Source: Burkholderiales bacterium (lineage in GTDB: Bacteria > Pseudomonadota > Gammaproteobacteria > Burkholderiales > SG8-39). Taken from it: DNA of 18,327 nucleotides. Shown here piece by piece: positions 1 to 7,653 of this stretch (position 1 is the first letter of the stretch; the number at the start of each line of letters is the position of its first letter). A program made the translations under genes and the position numbers. The stretch is taken from NCBI GenBank assembly GCA_025929745.1, contig JAICPQ010000013.1, positions 1-18,327 of the forward strand, read 5' to 3'. The notes under the pieces were generated by a model. It ran no database searches, was not told the origin of the DNA, and saw only the letters and a list, made by a program, of their open reading frames with translations.

Positions 1-855
1 ATAGATGAGCGGCCAGATCTTGTCGAGGTCGCGCCCGAGGATCGGCGAGGAAATGGCGCCTTGCCGCGCGCGGATCCAGTTCACATTGCCGCGCAGGGTG
101 TTGATCTCGCCGTTGTGGCAAATCATGCGGAACGGGTGCGCCAGGTCCCACGACGGGAAGGTGTTGGTCGAGAACCGCTGGTGCACGAGCGCAAGGGCCG
201 ACTCGACGCGTGCGTCCTTCAGATCGAGGTAGTACTCGCCGACCTGATAGGCGAGCAACATTCCTTTGTAGCAGACGGTGCGCGCCGACATCGACGGCAC
301 GTAGAACTCCTTGCCGTGCTTCAGCCTCAGCGCCTGGATGGCGTGACCCGAGCTTTTGCGGATGATGTAGAGCTTGCGCTCGAGCGCATCCGTGACGGTG
401 ACGCGCCGGCCGCGACCGATGAACACCTGCCGGATCACGGGCTCGATCTTCTTTGCCGGCTCGGCGAGGTCGGCGTTGTCGACCGGTACGTCGCGCCAGC
501 CGAGCAGCACCTGCCCTTCATCCTTGATCGCACGCTCGATCTCGTACTCGCAGGCGATGCGCGACGCAGGATCACGCGGCAGGAATACCATGCCGACGCC
601 GTACTGGCCCGCGGGCGGCAGCTTCACGCCGAGCTTCGCCATCTCCTCGCGATAGAAGCGATCGGGGATCTGGATCAGGATGCCGGCGCCGTCGGAAAGC
701 TTGGGATCCCAGCCCACCGCGCCGCGGTGGCTCAAGTTTTTCAGCACGCCGAGGCCCTGCTCGACGATCGCGTGGGACTTCCTGCCCTTGATGTGCGCGA
801 CGAAGCCGACGCCGCAGGCGTCGTGTTCATGAGCGGGGTGGTAAAGCAACTCCAT
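1..855 (-). CDS. gltB: Glutamate synthase (NADPH) large subunit, N-terminal part (3' end outside window)
   Basis: This is the first 285 codons of the large subunit of glutamate synthase, which transfers glutamine amide nitrogen to 2-oxoglutarate in the cytoplasm (GS-GOGAT ammonia assimilation). Translating the minus strand from the ATG at 855 gives MELLYHPAHEHDACGVGFVA. The Cys at residue 14, followed by Gly-Val-Gly, fits the N-terminal nucleophile of a class II glutamine amidotransferase, exposed in this family by removal of a short propeptide. Further in are a conserved HRGA motif, ALVHQRFSTNTFPSW and CHNGEINTLRGN, all typical of the GltB amidotransferase domain. The frame stays open to base 1, so the FMN/2-oxoglutarate domains lie outside the window. 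It starts 22 bases after the aroB stop with no clear Shine-Dalgarno sequence. A promoter-like element overlaps the aroB end. The family is certain; only the start choice has some doubt. Confidence 0.96.
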   Translation of the reverse strand, partial: MELLYHPAHEHDACGVGFVAHIKGRKSHAIVEQGLGVLKNLSHRGAVGWDPKLSDGAGILIQIPDRFYREEMAKLGVKLPPAGQYGVGMVFLPRDPASRIACEYEIERAIKDEGQVLLGWRDVPVDNADLAEPAKKIEPVIRQVFIGRGRRVTVTDALERKLYIIRKSSGHAIQALRLKHGKEFYVPSMSARTVCYKGMLLAYQVGEYYLDLKDARVESALALVHQRFSTNTFPSWDLAHPFRMICHNGEINTLRGNVNWIRARQGAISSPILGRDLDKIWPLIY

Positions 856-868
856 GACCGGGCTAGCC

Positions 869-897
869 AATATACATTTACTGCGCTGCAGCGACAA
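869..897 (-). promoter_or_regulatory. Candidate sigma-70 promoter for gltB
   Basis: On the minus strand TTGTCG (892-897) and TATATT (869-874) are separated by 17 bases, matching 4 of 6 and 5 of 6 consensus positions. The element overlaps the last codons of aroB. A start site about 7 bases downstream would leave a leader of only about 7 bases before the gltB ATG, in line with the missing Shine-Dalgarno sequence. It is predicted by eye only; read-through from aroKB is the alternative. Confidence 0.35.
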
Positions 898-1951
898 CGG
901 CTCGGCGCACCTGCGCGTCGTCGATGTCGGCGGCGAGGCGCGCGCGCCCGATCGTTTCGAGCACGACGAAGCGCGTTCTCCCCCGCGCGGCTTTCTTGTC
1001 GAGCGCCATGAGCTCGAGCAGGCGCTCCGGCGCGAGCGCGGGGCCAGTCACCGGCAGTCCGGCGCGCTTCACGACCTCGCGCACGCGCTCGACATCAGTT
1101 TTTTTCAAGTACCCCATTAGCTGGGAGAGCTCGCTAGCCATGACCATCCCGGCGGCTACCGCCTCGCCGTGCAGCCAGGCGCCGTAGCCCGTCGCCGCCT
1201 CGATCGCGTGGCCGAAGGTATGGCCGAAGTTGAGAAGCGCGCGCGCGCCCGACTCGCGCTCGTCCTCGGCCACGATGGCGGCTTTGAGCTCGCAGCTGCG
1301 GCGCACCGCGTGCATCAGCGCGTTGCGGTCCTTGCGGACCAGCTTGTCGACGTTGGCCTCGAGCCAATCGAAGAACGGCGCGTCGAGCGCGAGGCCGTGC
1401 TTGATCACTTCGGCGATGCCGGCGCGCAGCTCGCGCTCGGGCAGCGTGTCGAGCGTGGCGACGTCCGAGATCACCGCGCTCGGCTGGTGGAACGCGCCGA
1501 TCATGTTCTTGCCCGCGGGGTGGTTGATCGCCGTCTTGCCGCCGACCGACGAATCGACCTGCGCAAGGAGGGTGGTCGGCACTTGAAGGAACGGCACGCC
1601 GCGCTGGTACACCGCTGCCGCGAAGCCCGCGAGATCGCCGATCACGCCGCCGCCGAGCGCAACGATCAGCGTATCTCGGCCCAGCCGCGCGCCGAGCAGC
1701 GCGTCGAACACGCGGTTCAGCGTTTCCCAGCTCTTGCTGCGCTCGCCGTCCGGAAGGACGATCTCCACGATGCGCGCCGGCGCGAGGGCGCCTCTCAGCC
1801 GGCCCAGATAGAGCGGCGCCACCACCTCGTTCGTGACGATCGCCACCGTGCCTCTCAGATACGGCGCATAGAGTGCGGCGGAGGAAATCAGGCCCGCACC
1901 GATATGGATCGGATAGGCCCGCCCGCCGAGGTCTACGCTGAGGCTTTCCAT
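878..1951 (-). CDS. aroB: 3-dehydroquinate synthase
   Basis: AroB converts DAHP to 3-dehydroquinate, the second step of the shikimate pathway, using NAD and a divalent metal in the cytoplasm. The protein is 357 residues, the normal length. Visible signatures are the NAD-binding GGGVIGDLAGFAAAVYQRG stretch, VPTTLLAQVDSSVGGKTAIN in the active site, and the metal-ligand regions NFGHTFGHAIE and LHGEAVAAGM; AEVIKHG is also present. I chose the ATG at 1951, giving MESLSVDLGG, because homologues start at this point. The frame stays open upstream to 2485, but that part is antisense-style read-through inside aroK. The start overlaps the aroK end by 19 bases and has no good Shine-Dalgarno sequence, so translational coupling to aroK is likely. 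Confidence 0.96.
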   Translation of the reverse strand: MESLSVDLGGRAYPIHIGAGLISSAALYAPYLRGTVAIVTNEVVAPLYLGRLRGALAPARIVEIVLPDGERSKSWETLNRVFDALLGARLGRDTLIVALGGGVIGDLAGFAAAVYQRGVPFLQVPTTLLAQVDSSVGGKTAINHPAGKNMIGAFHQPSAVISDVATLDTLPERELRAGIAEVIKHGLALDAPFFDWLEANVDKLVRKDRNALMHAVRRSCELKAAIVAEDERESGARALLNFGHTFGHAIEAATGYGAWLHGEAVAAGMVMASELSQLMGYLKKTDVERVREVVKRAGLPVTGPALAPERLLELMALDKKAARGRTRFVVLETIGRARLAADIDDAQVRRAVVAAAQ

Positions 1952-2466
1952 CGCGTCGCGAGCTGCTCGAGTAGGCCACGCGTGAGCACCTGCACGCTTT
2001 GACGGCCGGTGTCGACGACAAGGTCGGCGACCTCGCGGTACAGGGGATCGCGCTCTCGATAGAGCTGCCGCAGCCGGGCGAGCGGATCGCCCGTGGCGAG
2101 CAGCGGGCGGTTGCGGTCCTGGCGCACGCGCTCGAACAGATGCTCGGGGGTCGCGCGCAGATAGATGACGATGCCCCGCGCGGCGAGGAGACGCCGGCTC
2201 TCCTCGCGCAGGACGGCACCGCCGCCCGTCGCCAGGACGATGCCTTGGAGCACGGTGAGCTCGGCCAGCGCCTGCGCCTCGCGGCTGCGAAACCCCGCCT
2301 CGCCTTCGATCTCGAAGATGACGGGGATCTTCACGCCGCAGCGCGCCTCGATCTCGTGGTCGGAGTCGACGAAACGCAGCTTCAGGCGCCGCGCCAGCGT
2401 GCGCCCGACGGTGGTCTTGCCGGCGCCCATCATGCCGACGAGAAAGATATTCGCGGCCTGCTCCAT
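1933..2466 (-). CDS. aroK: Shikimate kinase
   Basis: AroK phosphorylates shikimate at the 3-hydroxyl with ATP in the cytoplasm. At 177 residues it has the family length. The Walker A motif GMMGAGKTTVGR is at about residues 11-22. DSDHEIE (about 34-40) supplies the shikimate-binding Asp, followed by GFRSREAQ with the conserved Arg, ATGGGAVL as the glycine-rich shikimate loop, and RPLL in the lid. It is co-directional with aroB and overlaps its start by 19 bases, the usual aroKB arrangement. Only 75 bases separate it from pilQ, and most of that is a terminator. No Shine-Dalgarno sequence is visible before the ATG at 2466. A second ATG at 2474 is out of frame and opens nothing useful. Confidence 0.96.
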   Translation of the reverse strand: MEQAANIFLVGMMGAGKTTVGRTLARRLKLRFVDSDHEIEARCGVKIPVIFEIEGEAGFRSREAQALAELTVLQGIVLATGGGAVLREESRRLLAARGIVIYLRATPEHLFERVRQDRNRPLLATGDPLARLRQLYRERDPLYREVADLVVDTGRQSVQVLTRGLLEQLATRWKASA

Positions 2467-2472
2467 GGGTGC

Positions 2473-2478
2473 ATTGTA
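2473..2478 (-). promoter_or_regulatory. Candidate -10 box placing the aroK transcript start at or near its ATG
   Basis: The minus strand reads TACAAT, 5 of 6 matches to the -10 consensus, followed by six bases and then the aroK ATG. The usual start-site distance would put +1 on or next to the A of the ATG, giving a leaderless message. No good -35 box sits 16-18 bases upstream, because that stretch is the terminator hairpin. Low-confidence visual prediction. Confidence 0.25.
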
Positions 2479-2483
2479 GGAAC

Positions 2484-2510
2484 AAAAACGGCCGGGAGGT
2501 CCCGGCCGTT
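2484..2510 (-). terminator. Rho-independent terminator after pilQ
   Basis: Arms at 2500-2510 and 2487-2497 form a perfect 11-base GC-rich inverted repeat (AACGGCCGGGA and its complement) around a two-base centre; in practice the innermost pairs open to make the loop. On the minus strand the hairpin runs directly into TTTTTG. It lies about 30 bases past the pilQ stop and 20 bases before aroK, so it separates the pilus unit from aroKB-gltB. Confidence 0.85.
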
Positions 2511-2541
2511 GCGCGGCTCTGAAGAAAGGAAGGCGGCGAGC

Positions 2542-4635
2542 CTAGCGAATGGTGAGGCGCTCGTTGACGACGCGCGGCGTAATGAACACCAGCAGCTCCG
2601 TCTTCGCGGAGGTGGTCGTGGTGTTCTTGAAAAGCCAGCCGACGATCGGGATGTCGCCGAGGAGTGGGATCTTGGTGACGTCGGTGCGGTCGTTCTGCTC
2701 GTAGATTCCGCCGATCACCACGGTGCCGCCGTTCTCGACCAGCACTTCGGTCTTGACGTGCTTGGTGTTGATCGCCACGCCGGCCGGCGTGGTGGCGCCC
2801 GGCTGGTCCTTGTTCACGTCCAAAGTCATGATCACGTTCCCTTCGGGCGTGATCTGCGGCTTCACCTTGAGCGCGAGGTTGGCCTTGCGGAACGAGACCG
2901 AGGTCGCGCCCGACGACGTGGCCTGCTGGTACGGAATCTCGGTCCCCTGCTCGATCACCGCCTCGACCTGATCCGCGGTGAGCACGCGCGGGCTGGCGAT
3001 GATTTTGCCTTTGCCATCGGCTTCGAGCGCCGTTAGCTCCAAGTTGAGGAAGCGCGTCGCCGAGCTGTTGAACAGGATGAACGAGAACTGCCCGGCGTTG
3101 AATGCGTTCAACCCGGCGGCAGGCAAATTGACGTTGAGCGAGTCCGGAATGAACGTCGACGTCGGCGTCTGCCCGGTGTGGAAACCGGTGTCCACCAGGC
3201 TGCCGCCAACGGTGAAGCGCGGGTTGTTGCTATTCGTGCGCGAGCCACCGCCGGTGTCGTGGTAGCCGAGCCGTGCGCCAAGGTTCTTGCTGAAGGCGTC
3301 GTTCGCCTCGACGATGCGCGCCTCGATCATGACCTGGCGCAGGGCGATGTCGATCTTGGCGATGAGGCGGCGCACGTCTTCGAGCCGGCTTGGCGTGTCC
3401 TGCACGAAAAGCGTATTGGTACGCGCGTCGACCACCGCGCTGCCGCGCTTCGAGAGGATGCGCTGCGTCGGGTCCGAAAGCAGCTTCTGCACGTCGGCAG
3501 CCTTCTGATAGTTCATCTGGAACGACTCGGTGCGTGTCTGCTCCAGATCCGTGATCTGGTTCGCCGCCTCGAGCGCGAGCTTCTCCCGCGTGGCGAGTTC
3601 GTCGCGCGGCGCGATCCAGATCACGTTGCCGCTGCGGCGGCTGTCGAGCCCGCGCGTCTGCAGGATGATTTCGAGCGCCTGGTCCCACGGCACGTCCTTG
3701 AGACGCAGCGTAATGTTGCCCGACACCGTGTCGCTGGTGATGATGTTGAGGTCAGTAAAGTCGGCGATCACGTTTAATACCGCGCGCACTTCAACGTTCT
3801 GGAAGTTGAGCGACAGCCGCTCGCCGGTGTAGCGCCCTTTCTGGGCCCCGGCGCGCGCCGGGTCGGCGACGAGCGGCTTCACCTCCAGCACGAACTGCGT
3901 GTCCGACTGGTAGGCGTTGTGCTCCCACTGGCCCCGCGGCTCGATCACCATGCGTACGTTCTCGCCCTGCTGGAAGGTGCTGACGGTGCTCACCGGCGTG
4001 CCGAAGTCGACGACGTCCAGGCGCCGGCGCAGATTCTCGGGCAGCGAAGTCTTCAGGAAGTCGACGATGATGTTCTGGCCCTGCAGGCGGATGTCGATGC
4101 CGGTCGTGGTGTCGGCAAGGTCCACCACCACGCGCCCTTCGCCGGCCCGGCCACGGCGGAAATCGACGTCGCGCACCGCATGCTTCACATCCTGACGCCC
4201 CTCGGCAAACTGGGCGCCCGCGCCGCCAGGCGCCGTCTGTGCGACGGCTGGCTCGGCGAGCGTAATGACGAGCGTGTTCCCGTCCACGGCGGTCTGGTGA
4301 GCCACCGGCCGACGCAGGTTGAGCACCAGCCGGGTACGGTCGGCGCCCTGCACGATGTTCATGCTGCGCAGCTCGCCCTGCGCGATGTCTTCGCTCGCCC
4401 GCCCGAGCGCGTTCACCGTATTGGCAAAATCGAAGGCGATGCGGGGCGGCGTGGCGACCGAGAAGTTGGGCGGCACGCTCTTCAGCGGCTGCTTGGTGGT
4501 GATGCGCACCACGATGCGCCCGGCTTCCTGGCTCACCTGGAAGTTGTCGATGCTGTTGCCCTGCGCCGCGCACAGGGTGATGCCGGCGGCCCAGAGCAGA
4601 AACGCGCGCACCAGGAGTGTGGCTTTCGTTTTCAT
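2542..4635 (-). CDS. pilQ: Type IV pilus outer-membrane secretin PilQ
   Basis: PilQ forms the multimeric outer-membrane channel through which type IV pili extend and retract. The 697-residue protein has a Sec signal peptide (basic start, hydrophobic residues 7-24, likely cleavage in CAAQG). Two AMIN-type peptidoglycan-binding domains follow at about 28-127 and 152-253. A secretin/TonB short N-terminal domain lies at about 271-343, an N1 domain at about 368-440, and the secretin core at about 445-690. Core signatures are the VENGGTVVIGGIYEQ stretch around 633-647, the KIPLLGDIPIVGWLF motif around 655-669, and a C-terminal ELLVFITPRVV. Its ATG overlaps the pilP TGA by four bases, so translation is coupled. 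It is the last gene of the pil unit, before a strong terminator. There is no lipobox. Confidence 0.97.
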   Translation of the reverse strand: MKTKATLLVRAFLLWAAGITLCAAQGNSIDNFQVSQEAGRIVVRITTKQPLKSVPPNFSVATPPRIAFDFANTVNALGRASEDIAQGELRSMNIVQGADRTRLVLNLRRPVAHQTAVDGNTLVITLAEPAVAQTAPGGAGAQFAEGRQDVKHAVRDVDFRRGRAGEGRVVVDLADTTTGIDIRLQGQNIIVDFLKTSLPENLRRRLDVVDFGTPVSTVSTFQQGENVRMVIEPRGQWEHNAYQSDTQFVLEVKPLVADPARAGAQKGRYTGERLSLNFQNVEVRAVLNVIADFTDLNIITSDTVSGNITLRLKDVPWDQALEIILQTRGLDSRRSGNVIWIAPRDELATREKLALEAANQITDLEQTRTESFQMNYQKAADVQKLLSDPTQRILSKRGSAVVDARTNTLFVQDTPSRLEDVRRLIAKIDIALRQVMIEARIVEANDAFSKNLGARLGYHDTGGGSRTNSNNPRFTVGGSLVDTGFHTGQTPTSTFIPDSLNVNLPAAGLNAFNAGQFSFILFNSSATRFLNLELTALEADGKGKIIASPRVLTADQVEAVIEQGTEIPYQQATSSGATSVSFRKANLALKVKPQITPEGNVIMTLDVNKDQPGATTPAGVAINTKHVKTEVLVENGGTVVIGGIYEQNDRTDVTKIPLLGDIPIVGWLFKNTTTTSAKTELLVFITPRVVNERLTIR

Positions 4636-5171
4636 CTTTTTGCCTCCACCAGTTGCAGCGCGCTCACACGCTCCACCCAGTCGCCGGTCGAATCCTGAAC
4701 CAGCTCCTTGAGGCTGATCTGCGCCTCGTCGATCGCCGTGATCACGCCGAAGTTCTGCCCCATGTAGTTGCCTTTTCTCACCCGGTACAGGTTCGGACCG
4801 GCCTTGACGAGCGCGAAGGTCTCCTTGTGCTGGGTGATGGTGCCGAGCATCTGGATCGACTCGAGCGGGAACGCCTCGAGCGCCTCCGGCGGGCGTTTTC
4901 TCTGCTCGTCGAGGAGCGCTGCCGAGGCGCTCGGCGCGCCGCGTCCGGCCTGCGCCACTTCGATGCGCTCGGGCCTGAACGGGTCGATCTGGCCTTCTGC
5001 GGTATAGGGCACCGGCTCGTAGGGCTTCACCTGCGGCAGCGGATCGACGCGCCCGCGCAGGTCTTTGGTGAGCTGGGCCAGCTCCTGCTTGAGGTCGCTG
5101 TGCTCCTCACCGGCGCAGCCGCCCAGCGCGGCGGCGAAGGCAAGCGTCACGACCCCGGCTCGCGCGCTCAT
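4632..5171 (-). CDS. pilP: Type IV pilus lipoprotein PilP
   Basis: PilP is the inner-membrane-anchored lipoprotein that links the PilN/PilO complex to the periplasmic domains of PilQ. The 179-residue product starts with a hydrophobic stretch ending in LGGC, a lipobox with Cys19 as the acylation site. A charged helix (about 24-40) and a Pro-rich linker containing KPYEPVPYTAEGQIDPFRP follow; that DPF region is typical of PilP. The C-terminal half, from about residue 103, holds LESIQMLGTITQ and LVKAGPNLYRVRKGNYMGQNFG, the beta-rich HR domain. It overlaps pilO and pilQ by four bases each (ATGA junctions), as expected for proteins made in fixed ratio. Confidence 0.95.
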   Translation of the reverse strand: MSARAGVVTLAFAAALGGCAGEEHSDLKQELAQLTKDLRGRVDPLPQVKPYEPVPYTAEGQIDPFRPERIEVAQAGRGAPSASAALLDEQRKRPPEALEAFPLESIQMLGTITQHKETFALVKAGPNLYRVRKGNYMGQNFGVITAIDEAQISLKELVQDSTGDWVERVSALQLVEAKR

Positions 5172-5812
5172 TTCTTCGCGCCTTTATGGGCCGCCTTGCG
5201 CTGCGCGGCGATTTCGTCGTCGTCCAGATAGCGGAACGTGCGCGCGATCGCGTCCATCGTCAGGTTGCCGTCTTTGGCCGTGGCAATGCTCACGTCCTTC
5301 AGCGTGACGATGCGCGAAAGCTGGCCCACGTCGCTCGCAAAGGCGCCCATGTCGTGATAGTTGCCGGTGACTTTCACGTCGATCGGCAGCTCGGCGTAAA
5401 AATCTCGTCGCAGCTCCGCGGCGGCCGGCTTGAAGAGCTCGAACTGCAACCCCCGGCCCAACCCCGCTTGGTTGATGTCGACGAGAAGCGCATCCATCTG
5501 CGACTTGTTCGGCAGCTGCTTGAGCAGCGCGCCGAACTGCGCGTCGATGTCGCGCAGCTGCTGGCGGTGCAGGTCGAGGTTCACCGCCTGCCGCTTCTTG
5601 TTGACGTACTCCTCCTTCAGCTTCACTTCCTTATGCTGGCCGGCTTCCAACTCTTCGATCTGTCCCTGGTTGAAGGCGAAGAAGCCGGCCACCGGCACGC
5701 CGACCAGGATGGCGAGCAACACGACGGCCTTGGGCGCCGCGCCCCAGGTGCCGGCGTCCCTCCAGTTGGTGCGCCTGAATTCGTCGGCGACGGAGTTGAA
5801 GTTGAACGCCAT
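5168..5812 (-). CDS. pilO: Type IV pilus inner-membrane protein PilO
   Basis: PilO pairs with PilN in the inner membrane and, with PilP, forms the periplasmic bridge of the alignment complex. The 214-residue protein has a short cytoplasmic N-terminus, one transmembrane helix at about 28-47, a coiled coil at about 50-100 (repeated Glu/Lys/Gln heptads), and a ferredoxin-like C-terminal domain. Family-typical stretches in that domain are QAGLGRGLQFELFKP, ELPIDVKVTGNYHDMGAFASDVG and LSRIVTLKDVSI. The C-terminus is Lys-rich. The gene starts two bases after the pilN stop behind a purine-rich AAGGGAT ribosome-binding sequence, and overlaps pilP by four bases. Confidence 0.95.
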   Translation of the reverse strand: MAFNFNSVADEFRRTNWRDAGTWGAAPKAVVLLAILVGVPVAGFFAFNQGQIEELEAGQHKEVKLKEEYVNKKRQAVNLDLHRQQLRDIDAQFGALLKQLPNKSQMDALLVDINQAGLGRGLQFELFKPAAAELRRDFYAELPIDVKVTGNYHDMGAFASDVGQLSRIVTLKDVSIATAKDGNLTMDAIARTFRYLDDDEIAAQRKAAHKGAKK

Positions 5813-5814
5813 GG

Positions 5815-6417
5815 CTATCCCTTCTTCGCCGCACTCTTCGCGGCGTCCTTCTCGCCGTCGGGCGACGCTGCGCGCTGCTTTAGGTTGAGATACATGTTGA
5901 ATTCCGAGACGCGCTTCTTGTCGACGTTGCTCGCCTTGACCTCCACGAGCACCGGCTGCTCGAGCCAGGGCGAGGCTTCGATGTTGCGCATGAGCGTCGA
6001 GACGCGCGCGTTCGACTGCGCATAGCCGACGATATGAACCCTGGGCCCGCTCTGGCGCATCGACCGCAGGTAAATGCCCTCGGGCATCTGGCGCACCATC
6101 TGCTCGAGGAGATGCACGGTCTGCGCCCGCTCCGCCTGCAGGGTCTCGATGATCTGCTTGCGCGCGAGCAGCGCCTGGATCTGGTTCTTGAGCTCGTTGA
6201 TGTCGGCGATGTCCTTGTCAAGCTTCTTGATCTCGTTCGCGAGGAAGGTGTTGCGGTCGTTCTGCACCTCGATCTGGCTCGCGTAGAACTGGTAGATGAG
6301 GAAAGCGATGAGCACGCCCAGCCCGACCGTCATGCCTGAAAGCGTGAGGAAGTGCTTGCGCGCGCGCTGGCGGCGTTCCGCCCGGTGCGGCAGTAGGTTG
6401 ACGCGTGCGTTAGTCAT
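5815..6417 (-). CDS. pilN: Type IV pilus inner-membrane protein PilN
   Basis: PilN is a bitopic inner-membrane protein whose cytoplasmic tail docks PilM and whose periplasmic part pairs with PilO. The 200-residue protein begins MTNARVNLLPHRAERR; the (I/V)NLLP motif at residues 6-10 is the known PilM-binding element. A transmembrane helix spans about 24-45, a long coiled coil about 48-107, and a ferredoxin-like fold about 112-180. The last 15 residues are rich in Lys and Ala. It starts 12 bases after the pilM stop and ends two bases before pilO, within one transcription unit. Confidence 0.95.
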   Translation of the reverse strand: MTNARVNLLPHRAERRQRARKHFLTLSGMTVGLGVLIAFLIYQFYASQIEVQNDRNTFLANEIKKLDKDIADINELKNQIQALLARKQIIETLQAERAQTVHLLEQMVRQMPEGIYLRSMRQSGPRVHIVGYAQSNARVSTLMRNIEASPWLEQPVLVEVKASNVDKKRVSEFNMYLNLKQRAASPDGEKDAAKSAAKKG

Positions 6418-6429
6418 GTGGATCGATGT

Positions 6430-7506
6430 TCATTGCGGATCGAACCTCCTCATGGCAAGCCCGCAGGCGACGATGAGCGAGGGGGCGTCGGCCATCAGGC
6501 GCTTGAGCTGGACCTTGGGCGAGGTCTGCATCAGCGCGAACGGATTCGCGACGCTCGTCGGCACCTGGGTGCGCGTATGCACCACCTCGTCGAGCCCCGG
6601 AATCACCGCCGAGCCGCCGGCGAGCAGGATGTGGTCGACGGCGTGGTATTGCGTGGACGTAAAGAAGAACTGCAGCGCGCGCTGCACCTCCATGGAAAGG
6701 TTCTCCATGAATGGCTTCATCACTTCGGTGTCGAAGTCGTCGGGCAGCGCGCCGGTGCGCTTGGCGTTCTCCGCCTCGTCGGGCGTCATGCCATAGCGGT
6801 TGACGATATCCTGCGTGAGCTGGTTGCCGCCGAACGCCTGTTCGCGCGTGTACACCGATTGCTCGTTACGCAGCACTGATACGTTCATGACGTTGGCGCC
6901 GACGTCGACGACGGCGACGTTCTGGTCCTTGCCCCCGCCCGGCAGCCCCTGCACGACGAAAGAAAGCGCGCTTTGCTGCGCGAACGACTCTACGTCCATG
7001 ACGAGTGGCTTAAGGCCCGCCGAGTCGGCGACGGCGACGCGGTCCTCGACCTTTTCCTTGCGCGTCGCGGCGATGAGCACCTCCTGCTCCTCCGGGTTGT
7101 CCGGCGAAGGGCCGAGGATCTGGAAATCGAGATTGACTTCCTCAAGCGCGAACGGGATGTACTGATTCGCCTCGCTCTCGACCTGCACTTCGAGCTCTTC
7201 TTCGCGCAGCGCGGCCGGGACAATGATTTTCTTGCTGATTACCGCCCCACTCGGCACTGCCATGGCGACATGCCGAGTGCGCGTCCCCATGCGGGCGTGG
7301 GCGCGCTTGACCGCGTCGGTGACCGCTTCGAGGTTATTAATGTTGCCGTCGACCACGCAGTCGCGCGGCAGCGGTTCGATCGCGTAACGTTCGACCCGGT
7401 AGCTTCCCTTGCCGTTATCGGCGAGTTCGAGCATCTTCACCGACGAGGAGCTGATGTCCAGGCCAAACAGCGGTGGCGCTTTCGCGGTGAACAGGTCAAA
7501 TTTCAC
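6430..7506 (-). CDS. pilM: Type IV pilus actin-like ATPase PilM
   Basis: PilM is a cytoplasmic actin/FtsA-fold ATPase that binds the PilN tail and couples the inner-membrane complex to the pilus motor platform. The 358-residue protein shows the phosphate 1 region LFGLDISSSSVKMLEL at about 13-28, phosphate 2 NVAVVDVGANVMNVSV at about 196-211, and the adenosine motif ILLAGGSAVIPGL near 293-305. The region around residue 120 (ESEANQYIPFALEEVNLDF) is strongly PilM-like. The start is a GTG at 7506; no ATG lies at the conserved N-terminus, and a GGGGAG ribosome-binding site sits seven bases upstream. It is the first gene of pilMNOPQ and is divergent from mrcA, an arrangement common in beta- and gammaproteobacteria. 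Confidence 0.96.
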   Translation of the reverse strand: MKFDLFTAKAPPLFGLDISSSSVKMLELADNGKGSYRVERYAIEPLPRDCVVDGNINNLEAVTDAVKRAHARMGTRTRHVAMAVPSGAVISKKIIVPAALREEELEVQVESEANQYIPFALEEVNLDFQILGPSPDNPEEQEVLIAATRKEKVEDRVAVADSAGLKPLVMDVESFAQQSALSFVVQGLPGGGKDQNVAVVDVGANVMNVSVLRNEQSVYTREQAFGGNQLTQDIVNRYGMTPDEAENAKRTGALPDDFDTEVMKPFMENLSMEVQRALQFFFTSTQYHAVDHILLAGGSAVIPGLDEVVHTRTQVPTSVANPFALMQTSPKVQLKRLMADAPSLIVACGLAMRRFDPQ

Positions 7507-7513
7507 TTTGTGT

Positions 7514-7519
7514 CTCCCC
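7514..7519 (-). promoter_or_regulatory. Ribosome-binding site of pilM (decides the GTG start)
   Basis: GGGGAG on the minus strand lies seven bases upstream of the GTG at 7506. This spacing supports the unusual GTG as the real start. Confidence 0.75.
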
Positions 7520-7572
7520 GTATTTCCCTTTGTGCGTCGGCTCTTAGGCGCGATTCGCAGAAATTGCGTTAA

Positions 7573-7601
7573 ATGCTAGCAACAAGCCCCCCGACTGTCT
7601 A
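7573..7601 (-). promoter_or_regulatory. Candidate sigma-70 promoter of pilMNOPQ
   Basis: On the minus strand TAGACA (7596-7601, 5 of 6 to the -35 consensus) and TAGCAT (7573-7578, 4 of 6 to the -10 consensus) are 17 bases apart. The start site would fall near 7566, giving a leader of about 60 bases to the pilM GTG. Visual prediction. It is placed back to back with the mrcA promoter candidate, with the two -35 boxes one base apart. Confidence 0.4.
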
Positions 7602-7602
7602 G

Positions 7603-7632
7603 TTAATTGTCCTCCGGGGTTCGGGTTATGAT
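7603..7632 (+). promoter_or_regulatory. Candidate sigma-70 promoter of mrcA
   Basis: TATGAT (7627-7632) matches the -10 consensus at 5 of 6 positions. TTAATT (7603-7608) is a weak -35 box at an 18-base spacing. The predicted start near 7639 leaves a leader of about 15 bases before the ATG at 7654, or about 57 bases before the alternative ATG at 7696. Visual prediction only. Confidence 0.3.
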
Positions 7633-7653
7633 GCCGGCGTTCCGGCAACCCCC

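Noticed and set aside
61..1011. A 316-codon plus-strand open frame at the left edge
   Set aside because: The minus strand encodes clear GltB and AroB sequence here; the plus-strand translation is shadow.
1952..2485. Upstream extension of the aroB frame to 2485
   Set aside because: The extension is Arg-rich out-of-frame reading of aroK. AroB homologues start at the ATG at 1951.
7577..7593. Sigma-54-like GG-N10-GC element upstream of pilM on the minus strand
   Set aside because: TTGCT matches the -12 side, but the -24 side is only a run of G. The sigma-70-like TAGACA-17-TAGCAT pair overlapping it fits better.
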